DNA of 64,000 bases from NCBI GenBank assembly GCA_013400975.1, contig WBMZ01012192.1:186001-250000 (forward strand), given 5' to 3'. The notes below the pieces were generated by a model. That model was not told the DNA's origin, did no database searches, and saw only the letters and a list, made by a program, of their open reading frames with translations. The position numbers and the translations under genes were made by a program. The stretch is from Atrichornis clamosus. Lineage: Eukaryota > Chordata > Aves > Passeriformes > Menuridae. Below, piece after piece: positions 1 through 13,466 of the stretch; positions within the stretch are counted from its first letter, which is position 1; the number at the start of each line of letters is the position of its first letter.

Positions 1-187
1 TTCTTGTAGGCCCCCTTTAGATACTTGAAGGTTTCAATAAGGTCTCCCTGCAGCCTGCTCTTCTCCAGGTTGAACAATCCAAATTTTCTCAGCCTTTCCT
101 CATAGGAGAGCTGCTTCACCCTTCTGATCATTTTTGTGGCCCTTCTCTGGACTTGCTTGAACAGGTTCATGTCTCTCCTGTGCTGAG
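1..187 (-). repeat. CR1 LINE fragment (cut by window start)
   Basis: The plus strand reads the complement of CR1: TCCCTGCAGCCTGCTC, CAGGTTGAACAATCC, CTCATAGGAGAG and GTGGCCCTTCTCTGGAC are close to the CR1 consensus. Moderately diverged. Confidence 0.85.
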
Positions 188-2099
188 ATATATTTATATA
201 TATGTATATATAAAAGCACAGATGCTTATTGCAGATCACTAAGAATTGTCTGTGTGTTAAAACTGTGAAATTTGCTAAGTAGCATCTATAATGGATGGTG
301 AAAAATCCTGAGAATCACCTTTTGTGGGCAGAAAGGCCCAGTTGTCTCCATCAGATTTCATTTCTTGTATGTGCTTCTATGTTGTATTTTCTAACACGCT
401 TCTAGCATTTCTGATACTGTAACAGGTTTGTGGGTTGTTTTTAGTGTAGCTCATGGCATATGGAGAACTTCCCATTTGTGAAAATTGCCAACACCTGATA
501 TCAGCATTTAGCACAAAATTTTAATGTGTGTTGAGCTGCTGAGTATTCATGCTTGTACATTTTCAGTTTGATTGCTGGGGGTGGGGAAGTTACCCTTTTA
601 ATGAGCTTGATAATCAACTGGCTTTTTGTGTAGAAAGTCTCTTCTATGAGTGATCATGAAGAAGTGTTTCTTTGCTACGTAAAGAAAAATGCCAAAGGCA
701 GGATATGGATGTGCTATGTGAAAGATAGCCTGCCTGTGTGCAAGACTAGGGAAGAGTAGGCTGCTTTGTGGAATATATTTCATTGTAGAGCTAAAGGACT
801 CTTCAGAGGTTTCAGTCCTGGCAGTGATATTCTTACCTAGCCCCTTGTCTTGCTACTTGGTCAAGTTCTGGTAACATTTTTGAGGTATTCAGACTTTACT
901 CCCCAACTGTTTACAGTGACTTTTTAATCTGAGTTGGGAACTCATGAGAAGAGCTGGTGTGTCAGCCCTGGATCTGAGTATTGCATTTAATGAATGAAAG
1001 AGGGCCAGCTTGCTCTTCCCATACTGTTCTGCCTAGTGGGTGTCACTTAAAACCGTGGTGGTAGTAATGGGGCTGTTTTCCTGCTGCTCCCAAGATCTCC
1101 AGAAGCATCATTCTTCTGTACCCTTCTCCACAAGGCAGGTTTTGATTGCTTTCTCAGAAGCAAGCCAAAAACATCATGTGAGTCACTACTTCATTCTTGT
1201 TTGTGCATCAGAGCCCTTCCTTTGGGCAGCAGACACCTATGCATGTATGCCAGGCAGTGTGCAATACCTATCTGTTTAACAAGACTTTTTCAAGCGACAT
1301 AATTAACTTTATCAAGCTTCTAGTTTTCACAGCAATTTAGCAATCTCAGATATGACCATGGGGGTGGGGAGACAGACAAGGGACAGCAGTGGCAGGCAAC
1401 CCCAACAACAACAGCAGATAGTTCAAATAAAGGAATAACACTAAAATGGGATAGTAATACTAAATAATAATACTAAAATCCTTAAAAGGATGGCTCTGTG
1501 ATGTTGGCAGGGGCCATCTGGTTTATACATGTTAACAGTTGAACTGATTGCTTTGCATTTTCTGTTTTCCAGCACCTATCATAAACTTTTTAAGTTACAA
1601 AACTGGGTAAGACAAGGCTTCTGGTTTTGGCAGAACAAAGGGACAGCCCTGGGCAGGGAGCTGGTAGGGCATTAATATGAGAGTCGGTGCCCTTGAAAGC
1701 GTGGTGTTAATCATATTAGTCAGGGCCAGTAGCAAAGGCCACTAGTCCTTATGGTCTGGTCAAACTCAGGCAGCATTGTGCTGTTAGTCTTCCACATGGT
1801 TCAGGATTTTATTTTTTTAGATAGTTGTGAGTGGGATGAAATGCTCAGGAAATGCCAAATTTCATTCATCTCTTGTGCATGCGGTGAATGCTTCATGCAA
1901 TTCCTTCCCTACACCCCCCAATCTTTAGGTGTTTCTGTCCATACGCTGAAGTTTGTGTGTGGTTTTTTTCCCCCTCATCCCCGCTTCTCCTTGCAGTTTA
2001 ATCTCCCATTCTGCTCCCCATCATGGATAATGCCTTACAACAATAGTTAAAACGTTAATCAGTTAATTTGTTACCACAATGGAACTTGGAGCTCTCAGT
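188..2099. other. Intergenic, nothing recognised
   Basis: AT-rich sequence between a CR1 fragment and the CpG island. The longest open frame (99 codons, plus strand, 1751-2050) has no recognisable domain, and no FAM237A-like or other known exon was found on either strand. Confidence 0.6.
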
Positions 2100-2500
2100 T
2101 ACGGATCGTCTCTCGACCGTAACGCTGCCGCAGCCGCTCCGGCGCGGCTCCCGGTCCCGGGGCGGGTGCCCTCCCCGGCGCAGCGTCCCCGGGGATCCCG
2201 CGCCGCTCCCGAGGCTCCGGCCAGCGCCGCGACTCCGTCGCCGCTCCCTCCCACCCGCTCCCGTCCCGTCCCGCTCCGCCCCGGCGCCTCCAGCATCTCT
2301 CAGCCCTTACCTCGGCTCTCCGGCGAGCAGCGCGGCTCGGGCAGGGCAGGACTCTCCGCGCCCGCTGCCGCCGCCGTGCTCCTTAAGAACCCGGAGCGGG
2401 AAGCCCCGCTTAGTTTTTACGTCAGGGCTCGGGAGCAGCCCCCACCCGCTGTGCCCGGCCGCTGCTCCCGGGCACCCGGACCTGGCTCAGCCCTCACGTG
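2100..2500 (-). promoter_or_regulatory. CpG-island promoter, probably of a minus-strand gene to the left
   Basis: An abrupt GC- and CpG-rich block in AT-rich surroundings. On the minus strand it holds a CRE-like TGACGTAA (2424-2417), then a GC-rich leader with no TATA box, then a strong donor GAG|GTAAGG (exon end 2311). This is the layout of a TATA-less promoter with a short non-coding first exon of roughly 2311-2400. No later exon is recognised within 1-2100. In human, FAM237A lies downstream of ADAM23 in the same direction (from memory), so it is a candidate, but nothing here proves it. Confidence 0.55.
2417..2424 (-). promoter_or_regulatory. CRE-like site TGACGTAA
   Basis: An 8-bp CREB/ATF half-palindrome variant in the CpG island, upstream of the predicted minus-strand first exon. 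Confidence 0.45.
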
Positions 2501-5500
2501 TCTTGCTTTATGTGCTGGACTGTTGGAGGTCCTTCCACCCCGGAGCAGAAGTCTGTGTGGTAGAACTAGAGCTATTTGCTGGCTAGTGCTCAACCCATAT
2601 GCAGCAGGTCCAGCTCTCCTGGGAGCTAAAGCAGAGACCCTGAGAAGAGCAAAGCCACAGAAGAAAGCCAGTAAGGCATTAATTGCAGTAGTCAGGCTGA
2701 GCTGCTCACTGCAGCTCAATTTACCCAGCTTTACCTAAAGAAGGTAGAACCTTGGAGGGCTGCACACTCTCAAAGTGGCGGAGTGGCCTGGCTACATTTT
2801 CCTTCGCAAGTAAAATGTGGTCTACTATTGTTGCATTTTCTCTCTGTAAGGGAGAGGGGCTCTAGCCGAGAACCTTATCACCTCCCTGTAGCAGCTATAA
2901 GACCTCAGTATGTATGGAGAAATGGGATCAACTTGTAGGGAATGAAAAGAAACAACTGGTGAAAGGGCTGTCTCCTGTTGTATGCAGCACGGAAAGTCTG
3001 AGCACAACTACAAGTAACAACTCTGCTTATGCTCACTGTGCCTGCTACTACCCCCTTACATACATAACACAACAGCTCAAAGAACTGGGGCTCCGAGACC
3101 ATGCTAATAACCAGTGCTGGGCATAACTTGTTTAACACCTGCTATTTAAAGCAATAAGGAAGGTGAGACCATTCTTTTTCCCTAACTCTGTAGTTTATAG
3201 GCCAAATCATGTAGCACTCTGATGCCTGTCTGAAGTCAGTGCAGCTGCACCAGTCCATACCAGCTGGGCAGCAACCTATTTGTTTTTCCAAGGCTTTCAC
3301 TGGAAGCTCACTTCTGTCTTTGCATGTGGAACTATAATCCCTTCTCCAGAAATCAGCTGTGCTTCAGAAGCACCAGGCTTATCTTAGTTGAAGTCAGTGG
3401 GGACACACTGGTTTTTATCAGCTGGAAAGTTGGCTTGAAACACCGATTTCTCTGTTGTTCATCAATACCTTATTAATTTGCATTATTTCTGTGCATCCAG
3501 TCTGTAAAAAGAGAAACATCTTCCTTTCCTAACCCTTGATCTTGCGATGTGCCTATGACAATAAACACTGCTTTTCTTTTCTCCTGATGCTTTGTCTTAT
3601 TTTCTCAATAAGCAATTCCTGTGAAAATGTATTTTATGTAAGTAATGCTACCATTTAACAAAAGTGAAAGGAACTTTTGGGGGATGAGAGAACGTCTGGC
3701 TAGAACCCTTGTGAATAACTATATTGTAGGACTTTGGCCAATTTGCAAATGTTGCATTCATTTATCAAGAAATGTGGGATTGGGAATGGGGGGAATAGTG
3801 ATCAGCAGCTGCTGAAGCAGACTTCAGGATGAACTGAAGAGTGCAATGCCTTGCAAAGGGCCCTTGCAACATGGTGGGGGAAGCCTCTCATATGTAGGAT
3901 CTGCAGCATTTCTTCTCTGTGCTATCAAATACAGGCTATTCCAATAGACTCCCTTCTCCTGGGTTCTAGGACTGAAATGATCCTTGAAGATCAGCTTTTG
4001 ATTTTATTGGTTTCTTTTAAAAGTCTGCTCTGTAGCTGATTCTGGACCCCTGTGCAATCTGGAGCCCTCTTGGCAAGCAAGTAGCCAGTGTGCTTCTCCT
4101 TGCCTCTGTACCTGGGGATTGGACTGGGCAAAGGAGAGAAGGAAAGTGTGCCAGTAAGACATGGGTGTTGTGTTGGAACCTAAAAGCAGCTCCTGGATAG
4201 ATCAGTCTCTGGGGCTGCTTATGTTCATGGTTGGCCTGGATGCAGACAGCCAGACCAGAGCAAGACTAAAATGCCCCAGAAGCAGCTTTTGCTGATGTTT
4301 CTGGGTCCGTGGTGTGTTGCTCTAAGGATTCTGTGCCATGATATTAACGGTAGAGCTAAATGGAAAGGAAAAGGTAAAATGTTTCTTGTGAGTTGATAAG
4401 TTTCTGTCAACCTGTAACCTTTGTGGACTCATTGTTAAGAAGTGAGTTTATTTAATTGAGTCCCCTTCTGAGGTGCATTTTATCTGGTTTAGGATCAAGA
4501 ACAACATTGGTTTCATTCCACTCAGAATTCTGGCAGACCCAAGGGTACTGAACCAGGGGCTCTCACAGAAATAAGAGTTGCTGCTCAAGGGAAATACTGC
4601 TACAGATAAAATAGTCAGCTCCACAAATACTTTGAGCCTGCAACACTCTGCTCCCTCTGAACCAGAGCATTCATATTCTATTTCTGGGAAAGAGGTTTTT
4701 GATAATTAGATTGATCACCTCAGCCTCCTAGTGGAGAGGAAACATACAAGGATTGGCCATCTCATTTGATTCCACACACTCCCTCAGTAAAGCTTTCTTG
4801 CCCTTCTTAAGCCATCAATAATCTTTCTTTCATTGCAGTGCATGATATATTCCCCTGGCAGCCAGTGTTCATATCTTCAATGGGTCTCCGTATCCTGTGA
4901 ATTTAATTCATATGAGCTGTAGGTCATATCCAGACTCATTTGCAGAAGAATTTTTTTATCAAGTTGATTCTCTAACTCATAGATGAGATAGAGGTTTCAG
5001 ATCATGTAACGTTACAGAAAGGATGCTATTTCTACCAGAAAAATATAAAATAAAGCAGAAGTTAAAATGATTAAGATATAGGAATAGGGAATAAGAAAAG
5101 AGAAAATAGGAGGCCATTTCACTGTACTTGTATTTTGAATAGAACAAGGGTGTAAATAACTATATATAGAGTTGCTTCCTTCCTGCATTTGCTCCCAGCA
5201 AACCTTCTGATGTGGTTTTAAATTAACATTTAATAGGCAGTGGCTTACGGTTGCTTGAGCTAAGTAAGCATTTACACATTAAAAAAAAAAAAAAAGAGAT
5301 TCAGCACTGAGACTGAGAGAATGTGTGATGGTATGTACAGCTTGCCTGTTACTTCCATAAGCAGCCACACCTGGACTCAGTATCAAGCTTTTTAAAATGT
5401 CCTGCATGATGAAAGACACCTGTTCAAAGTTCTGGGGGTTTTTTTTAAGTAAGCCCTGAAGACATTCTTAGCTGAAAATTTGTGCCATGTTGCTCAATTG

Positions 5501-5637
5501 GGTTTCAAATTATTCCAGCTTTGTGTGAAACCTGGCTAAGTGACAGCAAAGGCAAAACTTGTGAATCTCAGAGCAGGGGAAACCCAAAGGTCTGTTTAGT
5601 TTTTAAATTCAATTCATGGTACATGGCAGAAGCTTGA

Positions 5638-5660
5638 TTTTTTTTTTTTTTTTTTTTTTT
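5638..5660. repeat. T23 homopolymer
   Basis: A run of 23 T bases in intergenic sequence; no retrogene body was recognised next to it. Confidence 0.9.
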
Positions 5661-6584
5661 CCTTTCAAAATCCATAAAGACAAAGTGTGGAATCCTACTC
5701 CCATCTACACCTTTTCCAATTCTCTTTTAAGCAGGAGATTAAAATGTCCTTAAAATTAGCTCCCTGACAAATATACCTAAGAGCGTCTTGGAAATTAAAT
5801 GAAATACCTGATCCAAAGTCTGTGGCTGTATTTTATTAATTTTTAAAATTATATGTAGAGGGCTTTGAGTATCTAAACCTGTATTTTTTAAACTTTTGAT
5901 GTCAAGTTGTCTTTTTTTCTCCTTTTTTTTTTGGTGTGGATTGAATCTGCACTCACAAGGTATTTGATGACCCCACACTGCTCTAAACCCTCTAGATCTA
6001 TTCTCTATTGAAATGGCCAGCAGAAAAGTCACTGGATGTGATGCAACGCTTAAGCAGTCCTAACCAGTGGAAAGATGTAGTTCCTTAAACATAGAATTCT
6101 TCTGTGCTGTACACTATTGCTGATGACTAGAAACATTTCCATGGAGTTGGCAGACCAGATATGGGACAGGCAGGAGATGAGTGTATTTCGGTGCCAGGAG
6201 TTGGAGCCCTGTGGACACCCTGGCATATCTCTGGCCTGTGTTTGAGAAGCAGCCTTGAGTGCCTGACAACTTGGGGCAAGCTTTGTGGAGCTCTGCTTCT
6301 GCTGTTTTTCTCTTTTGGGATATATTTCTAAGCTCTATTTGATTTCAGTTTAAGTAGTGTTTGTGAAAACAGTCCTCTGAAAGTCTGTAGTTTAAACTTC
6401 TGCTGGAAGCAGGTCTATTACCAACACTAGAAAAAATCAGTTGTGGCTGTACTCCTGGGGTAAGGTTTTTTTTTTCTACTATTTACCTTGAGTTTTCTAA
6501 TTTGTGGCTATTGTCCCCTGTATGACTGTCAAAAAGAATTTGGCACTGTTGTCTTTGCAGTTATTTGAAGGGAAGCTAGAGAGG

Positions 6585-6700
6585 TTTTGTAGATCATTCC
6601 TCAGCCTCCTCTTTACCAGGCCCAATAAGCCAAATTACTTCAGTCTGTCCTCATTAGGTAGCCAGGGACCATCTTGGTTGCCCTCTGTTGCTTTAGCTCT
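6585..6700 (-). repeat. Old, diverged CR1 fragment
   Basis: Recognisable blocks in the expected order: TCAGCCTCCTCTTTACCAGG, then GTCTGTCCTCATTAGG, then GGGACCATCTTGGTTGCC and CTCTGTTG. Many substitutions relative to the first fragment. Confidence 0.6.
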
Positions 6701-9700
6701 GTGAGAACATATAACACCACCATTGTCAAAGTGCTTCAGTATCTCGCCCCACAGAGCTTGGTAGTGCCTCTGACTTGTCACCTTCCTTGGCTAAACCTTA
6801 ACCAGTTACAAGTTGCAATATTCAGGTATTTCTTTTCTGATGTGTGCTTCATCTGCTCTTCTCCTTGCCTGTAGCTTTAAAAGGCAATGTTTGCATTGCT
6901 GTTAAGTCCTACCTTTAAACCCACCTAGAGTGCAAAGTCTAATCTCTTGATTAATTTCTAGACCATTTGAGCGCATCAATTTTTGTAACACTTAAATTTA
7001 GAACACAGCTTGAGTTAGGAGCAAGTTTGTGGTATTCATCTGGAATACCATAGGATTTTTCTTGTGTATTCAGAGAAATGTGTGTGCAGATCTCCACTAT
7101 GAGCTGGTGATGCAGTTAGTATTTCATATAAGAAAACCGTGCCAAAGCCCATCTACTTTTAATGGTCTTGGGTGAATATTTATTTGACATGCAAGCCATT
7201 CAGTGTGCTTTGTTTCATTCCTTGCTTGCCATCAAATGGGTATTCCTGTTCTGGTTGCCTTACTCTGTGGCAGACCTCTAGATCTTAGCACTCAGAGATT
7301 TAACTCCTATTGCAAGATCTTCCCATCCTGTTTCAGTGGTGTGTAGGGACTTTGTTTATTGCAGCCTTTCAAATCATTTGGGTATTTTGGCCTTAGTGTG
7401 AAGGGACCCAGTGTGTGTTCTCTTATCTGCACAGGCTTGTTTCTGCTAGAAGGCTTGAGGAACAGCAACTCCCTATTAGAAGAGATCTGTCTTTAATAAT
7501 GTGTTTCTCTCTCTCTCCATGTCTACCAGCTGTCGTATGCAAGCAATTCTGTCACCAGGGCCATACTTGGAGTGTTTCCTCAGGAGTAAATTTAGGTGAT
7601 GTGTCAGAAGTTTGAAGTGGCTTCATTGCTGACACTTATTTAATTTGTGAAAGAGGTAACACTTTGTCTGGCAAATGTATTTAACACAAACTTCGAAAAG
7701 ATGCTGAGCAGGTATTTTTACAAGTGCAAGCTAAGCAATATTGCTTAGAAAATTAATATATATTTTTGAAAATGTAATTTGGTGATACGTGACACTAAAT
7801 GCAAATGATCTTTGTAAAGAATGTGATCACATTTCTATCTAGACTAAAACATTCCAAGGAAATAATAAAAAACCCCAAACTCATTAACATAATATATTAA
7901 AAGTTAACTGTTCATGTCTTTTGGGCAAGTTGTTTCACATTAAGCATTCAGTCATTACAGAGCTTTTGATTCATTTTAATGGCATCATGGATATTTATAC
8001 CCAGACAACTATTAGTTTTTGAATTAAGGGATTCGTTGCCATCTGGGTGCTGGACTGATATCTCCATGTTCCACAATAAAGTCATTAGTTCTTCCTGATT
8101 CAGCCCTTCTGCTTCCTCATGTACTCACAAACAATGAAGAAACCCTTCTCACCTTCAGCACTCTAGGCAGATGGGAGAGTCACCCTGGATATGTCCCAGT
8201 TAAGAGTGTTTCTGTGAAACATGCTTTCATAAAATTGCCACCAACATCTAAGAAAGCAAGGCTATTATGGGATCAGTTTCACTAGGGTGTTACAGCCAAA
8301 TCTTCTGGGGAAGAAAAGCACTTTCACAGTGTGTTCTTTCCTGAAGGCGAGTAGGATTACAATGTGTCTCCTGCCTTTCTTGCTCTAAGGGTGTTTCTTT
8401 CCTGCGGCTCTTGGGAGAAAAGGGAGTTTGAGCACGCTTACCTCAGGGCAGCTCCTGTGCCATGCCAGTGGCCCAGCCAGGGAAGGGTGCCAGCCCTGCC
8501 ACTGTCACACCTGCCCCACAGAGCAGACACTCCCCTGGCAGCCAGGACCCCTCACTGGGAACCTGCACGTTCCCACCTGGAGCTGTTTGGGGAAAGTAGT
8601 CTTCAAGAAGAAATTGGAGGGGGGATAGCAGATTATTTAGGATGAAGAAATAGGTCACAGGAGATTCTGGAGAATAATGAGGCTATTTTGTCTCATGCGA
8701 AAGGGATGGGCTTGTGGGATCTTCATCTCTCCTTGGCTACATGCTCATTCTCAGATAGGCCAACAAACAATCTGCTTTACTGTATGTTCTGCTACTACTT
8801 CTGGCCTAGAGTTCCTTGGCATTTGTAAAGTACTTGCAACTCTTTAAACCACAAATATGAAGCCTAATATGTACTGCTGATGTTAGAGGAAAAAGTTGGG
8901 ATTTTTTCTGTGCAAGATCTGTCATGAATACTTTATTGGCAGGGAAATCTACCTTCTTGAATGATTTTTCTGAGTGAAGTAGTAAAAGTTCTGTCATTTA
9001 GCATACTTAGATGAGACAAAACTCATACATTATCAGTAAGGAACCATGTGAGAGAGGCAGAGAGAGCATTGACTTTTTTTTAATAGATCAGGTCACTGAG
9101 CCTTTGGAACTCTCATTTTTATTTCACAACCTAGTTTCAAACGGAATGCTACAAAGGTGATACTAAAGTGGAAATTCTGTGGAATAAGTTTAATTTGGAG
9201 CTTCTGAAAAGACTATACTTCGATTTAACAAAGTCCCTTCTTTCCTATCCTGTTACTGATTAGGCACAGGTAAAAAGCTGCACATTTCATGAAGATTATA
9301 ATTTTTTTGAATACCTGGGGGAGTGTAGGGGGCTGTGTTTGAGTACAGTAGTTCCTGTCCTAGAGACCTTATGTTTGAAGTGAAAATGCCACACCAAATC
9401 AGAGGAAGGAAAACAGAAGCAAAATTATAATGGGACCTGAATCTTTTACCTACCTGTCCATCCCATGGATCCAACAGCACACAGATAGGATTCTGCTATG
9501 TAAGAGAATCGTTTCTTTCTGCAAATAAGGCAATTTTCAGTCTTGAGTTTAGGACCTCCTCGTTACACAAAGCAGAACTTAAAGTCTTTAGTTTCCTGAA
9601 ACATTTCTGTGAATGGTGGAGGGCACTAGAATAGTTCAGTTTCTTGGAACTACTTTCTCATTGCACAGATATTGTAGTCAAGCATTTGTTGTCTGTAAAC

Positions 9701-12700
9701 TGTGTTACTGTTAACAATATCTGTAAGACTAGCTTCATAATGGAGCAAGTCTTGAAATAGCAATGCAGGGTTCAGATGTGCCTGAAAGGAAATAGGAGAG
9801 AAATGACCAACTCCAAAGCAAGCAGGCTTCCTTTTGCACTTGACATCCATATGATTTCATTGTTGTGCCACCCTTAGATTGGGGCATGTTGACAAGGAAA
9901 AAGGTCTGGGGAGAAATGGATGGTCAGAATATGTTAAATGCCAATATAAATATATTAATGGAGTATGAAGGTTTAGACCTGCGGTCCTTGTGTCTTTAAA
10001 GTGACTTGAGTCTTCCCTGAAAGCACGGATTGAGACTGCTTAATACAACCATGAGCACTGCTACTGCATGTTCTGTACAGGGAACAGAACTGTTCTCTAT
10101 ATAGTTACTGGTGTGTTTTGGAGCAAACCAGACAGCTATAAATCATGTTTTGAGAAGAGGTTCTTGTTAGGGAGATAAACATCTCTGTTTACATAAGCTG
10201 AAGAGATGAGTGGAAGCATCTTTGTGTGACTGCACTAAGGCTGAAATTCAGGCTTTGCTACAGACAGGTGGAGCTTTAAGTGTCCTCAGTGCTGATGCCA
10301 CACAGCTCTGCCCGCTGACCAGCAGAAAGTGGGGGTGTGTGCCAGTAGGATCTGGGCGCTTCCTTCAGCTTGACAGTGCAAGGTGCCATGCAGCACAACT
10401 CACATCACCTTTTGCAAGGGTCATTAGGGCATTGGCAAAGCTGCAGAATCACAGGAAAATCAGTTGGTGCTGCTGGTGCTCACATCTTTGTAACCAGTTA
10501 AGATATAGCTTTAATAACCAGTCCTTCTCTCTCATCTTTACTGTGTAATGCAGATGCAAACATTGCTTCCCAGTCTCCAAAGCAAACTCCAAATCTTTTA
10601 ATAGGTGGTCTGATGGCTGAGAAAATCTGTGAATATGTGATACATATTGGTGCAGTGTTGTGCTTATGAAGTCTGAGAACTGGACTTGGACTGGAAGATT
10701 TGTTCTGGTTTCTGCCTCTCCACAGTTTTCAGTGTCACTTAATAGTGTGTATCCTAAAGAGAACCAAATCCTGGGCTGGTGCTACAGACTAAACCCAGCC
10801 TTTGAGGGGTACTACTGGGAGCCAGAGGCTGAGAGCATGGACCCTGTTCCCTCTGGGCTGTATGATGGATGCTGGGCAGAGCAGCATCCTGCATGCAAGA
10901 GCAGGTAAAATGCATTTAAGTTTCTCCGTGCTTTGAGTTACCAGCTTTGATGGGGAAATGCTTACACTGACTCAGAAAGTGCCACTCTAAAGCATGGCCT
11001 GTTAGAGTATTAGTGGTAAAGATGAGGGGTATCCTGTGACTTATGACAAAACCAAGCTTTTTTAGAAGAAAATTTTAATAAGAACAAACCGACTGGCACT
11101 TGATTATGGGTTTTCTACAAATTAGAGCATTCAGAACTATGCTACCCTCAGCAGTTTGCAGTTGTTCAGAAATAACACAGTAAGTGGATGGTGATGCTGG
11201 TCAGGACCAGGAGTCCTTGTACTTATCTAGGGGTTGTGTGTCCTCTTGCGTTCCCACTAAATAACTTATTCCACAAGCCTACAAAAATATGCTTGCTGAA
11301 TTATGAACAATAAATCACTGAACTGAATTATAGCATGTGCAGCTTTAAGATAATGTTTTTGTGACCTTTTGCTTTCAATCATACTGGTTTGAGCATCACT
11401 ACTACTAAAATTCCTAGTTAGTTTTTTTTTTCTTAAGCTTTCCACGGTCACTTAAACAGTCTCTGAGGTATTAGTGATGGATGATTCATGCTAAATTAAC
11501 TTTTCAGCTCTCGTGGGTGGGAGTCTATAGTAAGTGCATTTAGAACAAAAGAGGGTTTTTTTGCATTTGTACAACATGCCTTGTGTTTTGTTCGTGATAG
11601 TAAGTGCCCCAGCAAGATCGCTCTTCTGTGTTTTGTGCTGGAATTGTGAAAGTTTTCAAAAACAATTCTAAGAACTTTCCCTTGTAAAATCAAAAGCAAG
11701 TACACATCTATCTCTATATTGCTTTTCTATTCATATGCTGCAAGACTTAACTCCTATTTTAAGGAATGACTGTCTATTCTAATTATAGCAAAAATGCTGC
11801 ATGCTCATATTGAGTTTATAGATAAATCCTATATTGAAATGACAGGAAATAAAGGTGGATAATAGTGGATGCATTAATGAGAGTGTTCCCTCACTCTATA
11901 GTTCTAAATAAGAAACATACTTTCGTATAGAACCTTGGGAGATATTAAGACAAAACTTTGTTTCCCTGTCTGGAGCTGGAGAAAGCAAAACAATATCAGT
12001 AGTTATCTGGTAACTGTGACATGCATGCATTTAATTTTCCCAGACTGGCTTCACTAGAGTTAGTCTGGCAAAAAGAAAAAGGGAAATTGAGTTTCATTCA
12101 GTAATCCATTAAAGTGATGGCCATAGTACCTGCTTATTATGATAAATTATTCAAAGAATACTTTGAAGGCCTAATTTTGGACTTCTTGTAATTGTAGAAT
12201 TCAGATTTTTGAGCTGGAAAAGGCTTCCCTCAACTAACAAAAGCATGCAGGTCTCACTGTACTCAGTGAAGCCAGCAGCTGGGACTGAGGCAGGCCTGGC
12301 ACGCCCAGGGTGCTGAGGCACTGGTTCCATGCACGGCGGAAAGGCTGCGTGCAACGTCCTCCCAGAGACACAACCTTGTGAGATTTGACAGTTTTAGAGA
12401 TCTTTGATAAAAGAAAACTCCAGTCAATTTCCACTACTACAAAGGTAATGATTCCTTGAACACAGAAATTAAACTGAGAGAATAAATAAGGAAAAAAAAA
12501 AGGATTGAAAATTAAAAACTACTCCATTCCATGTTTATGATGTTTTTAATACTCATCTTACTAAGATGCAGAACAAGGACTATTGAATTTCCATTCATTA
12601 GCAGCCAACAGGATATGAATGAATATTAACTTCAAACAAAAACTTGATTTGTAACAACATCGAGTTGTGCACTTAAAAAAATAATTACAAATCATTTTTA

Positions 12701-13460
12701 AAAGGAAGAGTAACAGTGGAAGCAGTAATGAATATAAAACATGATTGATTAGGCTTAAAACATAACTTCAAGTATTCTGTGGCATTCGTCAGACGTCTCA
12801 TTTGTTTGTGCAATACCCATCTTTGCATAGTAAAGAAAAATTGGTTAGACTCCAGCCTTAAGTAATCTGTTTCTTGAACATGCACCTATACAGCTGTTGA
12901 TTTGCCTAGCAGACTTCTCTTTTAGGAGTATCAGATCAAATCAGTGAGATCATGCAGCAAACTGGAATGAGCTATACAGTTAGCACAGTTTCTTGTCCAG
13001 CTGAGTAAGTAAATAATGGAGTAAAGGTAGAGTGGATGACATGGAAGCAGAGTCAATCTGGTCTTCTTTTGGTGACACTTTGCGATGAACAAATTAACAC
13101 CAAATGGATATGCACTTCCCAAAGCACAGCAACGGGGGGATGTAGAAAATCAACACCTACCAAATCCAGTTTTTTAACTGTCTACCACCACAGGAAGCTC
13201 TTCATACTGTACCTACTCTGAGCAGTGTTTCAATTGTATTGCATACACACAGGGCAGGAAGTGTGTTCTTCCACATACACACTGTGGCTGACGACTGGAA
13301 CATGAGTCAAGAAATTGTAATTCCTATGAAACTGCTGGTGTAAATAAAAAAGTTACTCCAGCACTGAACATATATACATAGTAGTTGGGGACCACTGTGG
13401 TCTGATTTAAAACATCACATCACACACTAACAATGTTGTTTGTGAAATGCTTCTCCAAGG

Positions 13461-13466
13461 TTTATT
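13461..13466 (-). promoter_or_regulatory. Poly(A) signal AATAAA of ADAM23
   Basis: AATAAA on the minus strand in the context GCAATAAACC, followed 30-55 bases downstream by a GT-rich element (TTAGTGTGTGATGTGATG, about 13411-13428). Hexamer plus GT-rich element is the classic vertebrate arrangement, so cleavage is expected near 13,440. Confidence 0.65.

Larger units (their letters stand above)
2501..13439. other. Intergenic region downstream of ADAM23
   Basis: About 11 kb with scattered short open frames that resemble no family I know. It holds a degraded CR1 piece, A- and T-runs (for example A15 near 5281) and one candidate plus-strand splice-site pair at 10726-10904. No RNA gene was recognised. 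Confidence 0.6.

Noticed and set aside
2099..2296. Minus-strand 65-codon frame starting MLEAPGRSG
   Set aside because: It lies inside the predicted first intron, right after GTAAGG, and is compositionally biased.
2068..2738. Long overlapping plus-strand open frames (172 and 219 codons) rich in Pro, Arg and Ala
   Set aside because: They lie in a CpG island where stop codons are rare by composition, show low-complexity translation and match no known protein. The better signal there is a minus-strand donor.
10210..10548. 112-codon plus-strand open frame
   Set aside because: No family resemblance and no convincing splice sites at its borders.
12190..12350. Segment with a vague CR1-like start (GAGCTGGAAAAGGC)
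   Set aside because: Beyond a few bases it does not follow the CR1 consensus, so I could not support a repeat call.
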